A stretch of 6,554 nt of DNA from Gammaproteobacteria bacterium (GTDB lineage: Bacteria; Pseudomonadota; Gammaproteobacteria; Arenicellales; JAOTYS01). The notes beneath the pieces are model-generated. The model was not told where the DNA came from. It made no database searches and saw only the letters and a list, made by a program, of their open reading frames with translations. Within the stretch, counting starts at the first letter, position 1, and each line of letters opens with the position of its first letter. The stretch covers positions 1 through 6,554 of the forward strand of contig JAOTYS010000261.1 of NCBI GenBank assembly GCA_029861795.1, written 5' to 3'. Of this stretch, positions 1 through 6,400 are shown one piece after another. The position numbers and the translations under genes are program-made.

Positions 1-146
1 GCAGATCCTCAGACTGTTAAGGGTCCCATCTAGAGGGGGGCGGGGGCAAACTTTCGTTTCGTGAATATAGTCTTATAGGTGCTTGTCGTGGTCGAGCAAT
101 TTCAAAAGAGCCTTTTCTAAAAATTTTTTTGGAAAAACAAAAGGGG
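1..146. other. Left-edge non-coding stretch
   Basis: No gene can be supported here. One plus-strand frame is open from base 1 to a TAG at 31-33 and could be the last ten codons of an upstream gene, but this is too short to judge. A G-rich run lies at 35-46 (six G, one C, five G). AAAAG at 104-108 can pair with CTTTT at 112-116 and is followed by a run of seven T at 124-130. This resembles a weak terminator for a gene to the left, but the stem has only one G-C pair, so I do not call it. Confidence 0.4.
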
Positions 147-226
147 AATGTCCGCTTCACCCTCGAAAGCAGACGTTCCGGTATTATCGGCGCTTAGGTT
201 TGCTGCTGACCCGAATCAGTCATTTG
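147..226. repeat. Dispersed palindromic repeat, copy 1
   Basis: Bases 147-157 and 167-177 form an 11-position stem (one mismatch, one G-T pair) around a nine-base loop, reading AATGTCCGCTT and AAGCAGACGTT. The stem is followed by a 25-base variable stretch and then CTGCTGACCCGAA at 203-215. The same two blocks, AAAGCAGAC and CTGCTGACCCGAA, recur at 3113 and 3150 with exactly the same 37-base offset between block starts. ATGTCCGCTTC at 148-158 is also the exact reverse complement of 3160-3170. The class resembles the GCGGACAT-type intergenic repeats found in many proteobacterial genomes, whose chance translations appear in databases as short hypothetical proteins beginning MSA (from memory). 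It lies just upstream of the promoter of the first gene. Confidence 0.7.
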
Positions 227-241
227 AGGTGACACCCTCGA

Positions 242-247
242 TATAAT
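242..247 (+). promoter_or_regulatory. -10 box of the accessory cluster promoter
   Basis: A perfect TATAAT ends eight bases before the ATG at 256. No good -35 hexamer is visible at the usual distance (GTCATT at 219-224 is a poor match). A start site seven or eight bases after the box falls at or within two bases of the start codon, so the mRNA would be leaderless or nearly so. This fits the lack of any Shine-Dalgarno sequence before that ATG. Confidence 0.5.
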
Positions 248-255
248 ACGTCTGC

Positions 256-1203
256 ATGGATACGAACAGACAAGCAAGTGGCCCGAAGCGGCAGCACTTT
301 GTTCCTTGCTGCTATTTGAAGTTTTTCGCGCATTCCGGAGATTGGGCCGACGGGCGCAAAACGCGCGTATATTTTACTAATGGCGAAATTTCACGCTGCG
401 TGCCCGTTGAAGACGTTGGTGCCGATGATTTCACTTACTCGAAAGAGTTTCCCGAGTTTGACAATGAATTTCACAACATGGAGCGAGACTATCCTCCAAT
501 CGTCGAAAAAATATTGGCATCGGAAAGCCTCACTAAAAAAGAGTACTTCGGCTTAGTTATTACGATGATAGATTTCAACCTCCGCAACATCGCCTATGAA
601 AATAGGTCCGATCGTGAGCGGAAGGACGTTTACGGCGCGATATCCCGATCGTGCATGGAAGATTTATTCTGGGAGGCACCGGGGAGAGGAACGAGTTTTC
701 AGGAAAACTTGGACTGGCTCGCAGAGAATTGGCGCATACAGGCACTGGAAACGGAAAGCGGTGAGAAGTTCATAACTAGCGACAATCCGTCGACAATCTA
801 CTGCCACGAGCGCTTCGGTCGACCAATATTGATTTACCTGCCAATACACCCAGATAAGGCAGTTATTGCATTCGATAGGCGCTATATACGAGCAGTTTCG
901 CGAAAGGTAAGCGACGATGCGCTGAGCATATTGAATGGATTACAGGTAAATCGTTGTGTGCGCCATGTGTTCTCGGAGCACGATACGTTGGCAGCCGACC
1001 AGCAAAACGTCAATTCACTTAAGGAGCTGTTACAGCGAGAGAAACCGAGTCGATTTGCTACGCAAGAAGGATTGTGGCAACGAGACTATATTAATATCGC
1101 CAGCCCGGCAGTTGCCCGCTTCCAATTTATTCGGCAACGAAAACGAGTTATCTCTGAACTCAGAGAAGCGATCCGATTAGCAATCAGCAGTAGATACCGA
1201 TGA
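256..1203 (+). CDS. DUF4238 family protein
   Basis: This 315-residue protein has the hallmarks of the DUF4238 family. Near the N-terminus is HFVPCCYLKFFA (residues 14-25), matching the family pattern H-[YF]-V-P-x-x-Y-L-x-x-F. The central motif KFITSDNP is at 171-178, followed by the I-Y-L-P-I-H-P-D strand at 193-200 that corresponds to the usual P-L-S-P-D. Length is normal for the family. The biochemical role of DUF4238 is not established; members are scattered in accessory regions and often sit near mobile or defence genes. No signal peptide or membrane segment is visible, so it should be cytoplasmic. ATG 256 is the only plausible start: the upstream frame meets TAA at 244-246 with no other start between. 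There is no Shine-Dalgarno sequence. It is the first gene of a three-gene same-strand cluster, 62 bases ahead of the next. Family assignment is firm; function is unknown. Confidence 0.85.
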   Translation: MDTNRQASGPKRQHFVPCCYLKFFAHSGDWADGRKTRVYFTNGEISRCVPVEDVGADDFTYSKEFPEFDNEFHNMERDYPPIVEKILASESLTKKEYFGLVITMIDFNLRNIAYENRSDRERKDVYGAISRSCMEDLFWEAPGRGTSFQENLDWLAENWRIQALETESGEKFITSDNPSTIYCHERFGRPILIYLPIHPDKAVIAFDRRYIRAVSRKVSDDALSILNGLQVNRCVRHVFSEHDTLAADQQNVNSLKELLQREKPSRFATQEGLWQRDYINIASPAVARFQFIRQRKRVISELREAIRLAISSRYR

Positions 1204-1265
1204 ACGCTTCTGGAGATTGGTTTCTCTGGCACTGCTGCGGCAGACGCACTCGCGATGCTTGACCA

Positions 1266-1982
1266 ATGAAAAACCAGTATTTCGGAGACATCAACGATTA
1301 CAAAAAGTATGGTTTGCTACGCTCGATTATCACGGCCACCAAATTTCGTGTTTTCGTAGCGTGGATGCTGACGCCGGACGATGGTGGCCTAGACGGCCAG
1401 TTTACTGCATACATCGACGAACCAGGAAAGTATAGGGATCATGATCCAATTCTTTTCGATGGGCTGAAAAGATTTCTGACAGAGAGCAAGGAACGCCACG
1501 TCGGGTTGATTGAGACAACTGATCTCGTTCCAGGGGCTGTGTATTTTTCGAAGATAACGCCCGATTCCGCTTCGCAAAGAGCTGAATGGTTTGCTTCCTT
1601 GTTGGACTGTCTGAGCGAAAGCGATCTGGTTTTTCTCGATCCAGACAACGGCTTGGAAGTGAAATCAACGCCTTATGGTCGAAAATCCTCATCAAAGTTT
1701 CTGTACTGGCGCGAAGTCAAAGAGATATGGTCCGTAGGTCAGTCGTTGTTGATTTACCAGCATTTCATCCGAGAGAAGCGCCCGCAGTTCATACAGAGGA
1801 TGTTGGAGGCTTTTCATACGGCGACTCCAGGCTCATTGGTCGAGGCGTTCTCGACGGCCAACGTCGTCTTTCTCATGGCGCTCCAGCCCGGTCATCAGCG
1901 GTTTAATGGCGTTATACTCGATGCTGTGCAAGCGCGTTGGCAGGGACGAATTAGGCATTGGGACTTAGACCAAGGTACCTAG
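1266..1982 (+). CDS. Conserved hypothetical protein with DPDNG motif
   Basis: This 238-residue soluble protein belongs to a conserved bacterial family that I recognise by its start, MKNQYFGDINDYKKYGLLR, but for which I know no demonstrated function. Other recognisable blocks are the W-M-L-T-P-D-D-G segment at 33-40, LVFLDPDNGLEV at 121-132, F-L-Y-W-R-E-V at 145-151 and L-L-I-Y-Q-H-F-I-R at 161-169. A hydrophobic strand ending in D-P-D-N-G, then a Y-W-x-E helix and another strand, resembles motif IV and following elements of Rossmann-fold methyltransferases and of TcmP-like proteins. That resemblance is an inference, and no clear glycine-rich SAM-binding loop is seen. ATG 1266 is fixed by TGA at 1260-1262 in the same frame and by the conserved N-terminus. 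There is no Shine-Dalgarno sequence. It probably shares a transcript with its neighbours. Confidence 0.8.
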   Translation: MKNQYFGDINDYKKYGLLRSIITATKFRVFVAWMLTPDDGGLDGQFTAYIDEPGKYRDHDPILFDGLKRFLTESKERHVGLIETTDLVPGAVYFSKITPDSASQRAEWFASLLDCLSESDLVFLDPDNGLEVKSTPYGRKSSSKFLYWREVKEIWSVGQSLLIYQHFIREKRPQFIQRMLEAFHTATPGSLVEAFSTANVVFLMALQPGHQRFNGVILDAVQARWQGRIRHWDLDQGT

Positions 1983-2056
1983 TGGATATCTGGTAGTTGC
2001 TCGCTTTGCCTCACAAGCAGACGACCTATGAGAATAATTGATTGGATCGAAATAGC

Positions 2057-3088
2057 GTGAGCAGGGGTTATGTCTATATTCTGGAAGTTAGTGATATTGA
2101 TCTGCCGGTCTGCAAAATCGGTCGGACCATCAAGACCCCGCAGGAACGTTGTGCAGCTATTAATCGAAGCTCTACAGGAGACTTTCTTTGGCAGGTCGCC
2201 TACGAATTTTCTGTGAGTGATTGCGATCAGTTCGAACGGATCGTCCACAAGAAGTTAGAGCCGTTCCGTCAAAAGGGCCGTGAGTTCTTCAACGTCTCTG
2301 CAGAAGTCGCCGATAATGCGGTACGGTCCATTCTTGATCGACAGACTGAAATTCAAGAAGTAGAACCGCAGCAATTGGCGGTGCCTGACGAGCACACTCC
2401 GAATCCGCTGAAAGCGAAAAAGCCTCGGGGTATTAAGTTTCGCCAAAAAGACTCCGAGTACGCAGACATTCTTGCGCTTTTTGCAGGGCTTACTGGATGT
2501 AAGGGGCGGCCTTTCGGCCAGCTAAATAAGCCGTACTTCGGAATGAGCGATGGCAATGAAGGCGTACAATGGAATATCGCGATCTACACGGACCCCGAGG
2601 AGATTCAGCTTGGCGTGAACTTGGAGGGCCTCACATACGCTAACTGGCCCATAACGACCCTGATACTTAATGAACTGGCGAATCCGATGTTTTTTGAGGC
2701 CAAAGAGCAGGTGGCGGAACCTGAGCGGATCTATTTGCGAATGACTCGTGACGCGTGGCAAGCAGCATCCAGACCGAGCATTCTCGAGAAATACATTGGA
2801 CTCGGTGATATTTCGATACAAGTCATTAAGCCGCACCAATGGAAATCTATGCTGATCGAAGCTCTGGAATGTTTGTCGGAGGACAAAGGATACCGAGGCA
2901 GAAGCAAACAAAAGGTCACTCTTGCTAAGCAACCCAATCGTGGCGAACAGGTCCGAACTATGGAAGTGTCACCACATCTGACGGTGTGGACGCCAATCGA
3001 GACAGCCGGCGATATGGAGAGCAATTTGAAGATGGGAAGAGATGGATTGACGCCCGTTTACAACTGGATGTCGAGCGCAAGCCAGTAA
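2057..3088 (+). CDS. T5orf172/MUG113-type GIY-YIG-like protein
   Basis: The N-terminal 90 or so residues match the T5orf172/MUG113 branch of the GIY-YIG nuclease superfamily. From the GTG start these include G-Y-V-Y-I-L at 4-9 (the GIY strand), C-K-I-G-R-T at 19-24 (the YIG strand), an arginine in the following helix (R31), a histidine in the FERIVHKKL helix (H64) and R-E-F-F at 75-78, whose glutamate is the expected metal ligand. All catalytic-type residues appear present, so DNA cleavage is plausible but unproven. The remaining 250 residues, with a W-N-I-A-I-Y-T-D strand, are not assignable by eye. TGA at 2039-2041 blocks the frame, leaving TTG 2042 or GTG 2057 as the start. I prefer GTG because it gives MSRGYVYIL, the usual compact N-terminus, with a weak GGA ten bases upstream; starting at TTG would add five residues. 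Last gene of the cluster, 74 bases after the previous stop. Confidence 0.8.
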   Translation: MSRGYVYILEVSDIDLPVCKIGRTIKTPQERCAAINRSSTGDFLWQVAYEFSVSDCDQFERIVHKKLEPFRQKGREFFNVSAEVADNAVRSILDRQTEIQEVEPQQLAVPDEHTPNPLKAKKPRGIKFRQKDSEYADILALFAGLTGCKGRPFGQLNKPYFGMSDGNEGVQWNIAIYTDPEEIQLGVNLEGLTYANWPITTLILNELANPMFFEAKEQVAEPERIYLRMTRDAWQAASRPSILEKYIGLGDISIQVIKPHQWKSMLIEALECLSEDKGYRGRSKQKVTLAKQPNRGEQVRTMEVSPHLTVWTPIETAGDMESNLKMGRDGLTPVYNWMSSASQ

Positions 3089-3111
3089 AGATGAGCGTCG
3101 GCTAACCGCTC

Positions 3112-3170
3112 CAAAGCAGACATTGGGCTAGACTAGCTGTGAAAGGCCGCTGCTGACCCGAAGCGGACAT
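3112..3170. repeat. Dispersed palindromic repeat, copy 2
   Basis: This is the partner of the repeat at 147-226. AAAGCAGAC at 3113-3121 and CTGCTGACCCGAA at 3150-3162 match copy 1 base for base at the same 37-base offset. The end, AAGCGGACAT (3161-3170), is the inverse of the left stem arm of copy 1. The 25-base interior is unrelated between copies but contains its own palindrome, GCTAG-A-CTAGC (3127-3137). It starts 23 bases after the third gene's stop, so the two copies closely bracket the accessory cluster. As a structured RNA it might also end or protect the transcript, but there is no T-run. Confidence 0.7.
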
Positions 3171-3304
3171 AGGGCCATTGGCCTCACACCGATGAAATTC
3201 TTTGCGCAGCGATTCGCTGAACATCTCACCCAGCGTCTTCGATATGCCGGTTAAGCAGTTAATCCCTGTTCTGCGACAGTGTCCCCATAGCGATAATCGG
3301 CTTA
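3171..3304. other. Intergenic stretch without a supported gene
   Basis: A 20-codon plus-strand frame (3192-3254) has no ribosome binding site and no recognisable product, and I do not call it. GGGCC at 3172-3176 and GGCCT at 3180-3184 make a short hairpin with a three-base loop and no T-run. Nothing else is recognised before the promoter elements that follow. Confidence 0.5.
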
Positions 3305-3323
3305 ATACGTAGATATACGTATA
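3305..3323. promoter_or_regulatory. Tandem TACGTA operator-like site
   Basis: ATACGTA occurs at 3305-3311 and again at 3315-3321, exactly ten bases apart, so both palindromic TACGTA cores face the same side of the helix. The second is embedded in a perfect ten-base palindrome, TATACGTATA (3314-3323). The pair covers the place where a -35 hexamer should be for the TATAAT at 3332, and no consensus -35 is present there. This arrangement fits a dimeric regulator bound at the -35 region, most simply an activator. The regulator is unknown and the site is inferred from symmetry only. Confidence 0.4.
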
Positions 3324-3331
3324 AACGGGTC

Positions 3332-3337
3332 TATAAT
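3332..3337 (+). promoter_or_regulatory. -10 box of the riboswitch transcript
   Basis: A perfect TATAAT is followed about seven bases later by the first bases of the aptamer, so transcription should begin near 3343-3345. The best -35 candidates (around 3309-3315) are poor and overlap the tandem TACGTA site, suggesting the promoter needs an activator. Confidence 0.65.
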
Positions 3338-3340
3338 GTA

Positions 3341-3457
3341 AGTAGCGACAAAGGCAAATCCAGCCAAAGCTGGTGACGCAAAGCCACGGGTCCTCGCTTC
3401 CTCCGAGAAGCCATGGATGACTCCCCGAAGGACCCCAAGATCGCCGGGCTACTGATC
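3341..3457 (+). promoter_or_regulatory. Cyclic di-GMP-I (GEMM-I) riboswitch
   Basis: The conserved GEMM-I core is clear: AAAGGCAAA (3350-3358), a hairpin CCAGC-CAAA-GCTGG (3360-3373), GACGCAAAGCCACGGG (3375-3390), and GATCGCCGGGCTAC (3439-3452). Mapped on the Vibrio cholerae Vc2 aptamer from memory, the ligand-contacting bases are G20 = G3354, the intercalating A47 = A3381 and C92 = C3452. A guanine at position 20 favours cyclic di-GMP over cGAMP. Two departures are seen: the hairpin loop is CAAA rather than the usual GNRA tetraloop, and helix P3 carries an extra arm of about 46 bases (3393-3438). Within it GGGTCCT (3388-3394) can pair perfectly with AGGACCC (3429-3435), competing with the normal P3 pairing. 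The aptamer ends about 40 bases before the start codon with no terminator between, so control of translation is more likely than attenuation. Confidence 0.88.
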
Positions 3458-3485
3458 TAACGAATCTCAGCGCGACGAATAATTA

Positions 3486-3492
3486 CGGGAGA
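3486..3492 (+). promoter_or_regulatory. Ribosome binding site of the riboswitch-controlled gene
   Basis: CGGGAGA lies six bases before the ATG at 3498 and is the best Shine-Dalgarno sequence in the window. CTCCC at 3421-3425, in the extra arm of riboswitch helix P3, can pair with GGGAG (3487-3491), giving a possible way for aptamer folding to expose or hide it. Confidence 0.7.
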
Positions 3493-3497
3493 AAACG

Positions 3498-6400
3498 ATG
3501 CTAAATCATAAAATTACGGCATCGGTGGTTATGCTGGGGATGGCGATTCTGCTTAGTCCGGCAGCCTATGCTGCGAAGCCCGGTAAAATCAAACCCGATA
3601 AAATTGATGTTTGCCATGTTCCAGAGTCAACGCCGGACAATCTGCACATTATTAATATCAGCACCAACGGTAATGCACTTAATGCTCATCTATCCCACGG
3701 TGATTGGGAAGCGACCGCTGAATTGTGTGATGCTATTCCCGATAATGATTGCGATGGTGAACCGGACCCTGTAGCAGATGACGCTGATTGTGTTGCCATA
3801 AATGGCGGTCCAGGCTGGACTTGTCAAATTGGTATCTGTAACTCACCACCGACCGATATTGCACTTGATAGTGCTGATATAGATGAAAACCTGGCGTCCG
3901 GTACACCAGTCGGAATGCTCAGTAGCACCGACCCAGATTCACCCGGACCTTTTACCTATACTTTTGTCTCCGGCGACGGCGATAGTGACAACGCATCATT
4001 TAGCATTTCTGGCTCACACTTACTAAGTTCAGCGACCTTTGATTTTGAATCAAAACATTCTTATAGCATTCGCCTAATGACGGATGCAGGTGATGGGGGT
4101 ACTTATCAGGAAGCCATCACCATTTCAGTGAATGATATTAATGAAGCGCCTACAGCTATTGTCCTCGAAAACGATAGTATTCATGAAAATCAAGCTACTG
4201 GCTCTTTGATTAGCTACTTCACAACAACCGACGTAGATGCGGGCGATTCTCATGTCTACACTCTGGTGGGAGGTCCTGGTGATACCGATAACGCTTCGTT
4301 TGACATCGTTGATGACCAACTTGTTAGTGCTGAGAGTTTTGACTTTGAAACTCGAGATAGCTATAGCATGCGTGTACAGTCAGAAGACAGTGGTGGCTTA
4401 ACAATCACACAAAGTTATTCAATCACTATCATTGATGTGAACGATCCGCCAACGGCGATTACTCTAAACAATTCCGATGTCGATGAAGAACAGGCAGTGG
4501 GTACAGTAGTGGGTACCTTCACCTCAACCGATGTTGATTCTTCAATCTTTAGTTACAGCCTGGTGGCGGGCTTTGGTAATGCTGATAATGCATCGTTCTC
4601 AATAGTAGACGATCAACTGCAAAGTGCGATAATCTTTGATTACGACGTGCAAAACAGTTTCAATATTCGAGTCCAGACCGATGATGGTGACGGTGGTACT
4701 TTTCAGGATACTTTTACCATCACAATTAACAGTATTTATGGAGACGATTACTTCCCTAACGGTGTCGCTGCAGGAGACGTCGATCAGTCGTCGGTCGTCC
4801 TGTGGGCGCGAGGCGCGTCTCCAGGAACAATAACATTTGAGTACGGCCGGGATCCCGATTTCTCCGACCCCCCTGACGGCGTCCAGCACAAAGAGGTTGT
4901 CGATCCAAAACTCCCCGTCAAAGCCGACATTTCGGGATTGCTCGCGGGAACGCAGTACTATTACCGTGCCTGCCGCGGCGGCACGTGTCAGCTTTCAATG
5001 CTGCCCGGTTTCGAAGCACGTGGCAGTTTTCGCACCCCCTTTGCATTCAAAGACGGTAAAAAAGGGCTGCGATTTGGTGCGTCTTCATGCTGGCGTGGCG
5101 ACCTAAGACCTTTTGTGTCCATCAGGAATGTTCCCGACCGAGACCTCGATTTCTTCGTTGCCCTGGGTGACACCGTCTATGCGGATAGTCCTGCAACTTG
5201 GGATGGTACCGATGACGATGATCCCTCCGGAAACCGAGCTATAAATCTTCAGGAATTTCGACATAAGAACGCACTCAACTACGAGGGGCCACCAGAAGAA
5301 AACTATTTCGCCCTCGCCCGTGCCTCGACAGCCTCTTTCGTCACCATCGACGATCACGAGATCATCAATAATTTTGCGGGCGGTGCGCACCCCACAAGCC
5401 AGGTAGATACCGCCGAATGCAGTAAGGAACAGTTGGGTATAGGGCCTTTTAATGTATGTTTTTGTGATAAAACCAAAGATCCCCCGGATGCAAACTGCAT
5501 TAAGCAATTCATCAATGAGACTGACTTGTACGAGGACGGGTTGCAAGCGTGGTCCGAGTACAATCCTGTTCGCGAAGAACATTACGGTGTTACCAGAGAT
5601 TTTCGTACCGAATATAAAAGAAAACTCTATCGTTACCAGACCTTCGGCCAGGATGCAGCGCTATTTATGCTCGACGCGCGTTCTTTTCGCGACGAGGCGA
5701 AGGGAGGGGCCGCGGCGTACGATGCAGACCGAACTATGCTGGGGGCGGCACAACTGAGCGAGTTGCTGGAGGATCTGAGTGCGGCTGACCAGCTAGGGGT
5801 CACTTGGAAATTAGTATTCTTGCCTGAGCCGATACAGCGCATGGGTATTATTGAGTCATCCGATAGATTCGAGGGCTACCAAGCAGAGCGAAGCAAAATT
5901 CTGAGCCACATAGAAAACAACTGTATAGATAATGTGGTCTTCATCTCCGGTGACATTCACGGAACGCTGGTTAATAACCTAGATTACAAAGACCCCCTTC
6001 CTGACATAGATCGCTATTCACGCACCTGGGATATTAGCACTGGTCCGGCTGCCTACCACCACCCCCTTGGAATGACATTGCAAAAGTTGCCCGGCCAAAA
6101 GGAGGAATACGACCATTTAGATCGGGATGCTCAAAACGAAAAAGTGAAGGAAACTTTGAATGCCCAATTATTCGCAATTGGCGCGCCTCTGCTCGGATTA
6201 GGCCAAGAACTCACCTACCCGACCCATAAGGACAAATACAATCAAGACATCCCGGCAGAAAAAATATCCGGGAGATGGGATTTGACCAACATCTTTGGGT
6301 GGACCGAGTTTGAAATCGATGCCGAAACGCAGATTCTTATAGTCACCACCTATGGAATACCCTTTTACGACCCAGTGGAGGGATACGGCTTAGACTTTGA

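Noticed and set aside
1..33. Tail of an upstream gene ending at TAG 31-33
   Set aside because: Ten codons at a window edge carry no recognisable motif, and another frame is open further, so the choice would be arbitrary.
35..46. G-run as a possible G-quadruplex
   Set aside because: Only two adjacent long G-runs are present, fewer than the four separate runs needed for a convincing intramolecular quadruplex.
104..132. Terminator-like hairpin followed by seven T
   Set aside because: The stem is five pairs with only one G-C pair and a three-base loop, and is separated from the T-run by an A-run; too weak to call.
1402..1695. Overlapping minus-strand frames within the second gene
   Set aside because: Shadows of a conserved plus-strand gene; arginine- and serine-rich products without family features.
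3192..3254. 20-codon plus-strand frame between repeat copy 2 and the promoter
   Set aside because: No ribosome binding site, no hydrophobic or conserved character, and within the length expected by chance.
3100..3256. Possible integron attC site (GGCTAAC at 3100-3106 and GTTAAGC at 3250-3256)
   Set aside because: The two core-like heptamers are not complementary to each other, are about 157 bases apart, and no paired inner boxes are seen; the other genes of the cluster have no attC-like sequence after them.
3846..4739. CRISPR-like or DNA-level tandem array in the cadherin region
   Set aside because: The units are about 300 bases, diverged in DNA and in frame; they are protein repeats, not a spacer array.
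5103..5582. 159-codon minus-strand open frame
   Set aside because: It lies wholly inside the phosphatase domain, whose plus-strand translation carries conserved motifs; the minus-strand product shows no recognisable pattern.
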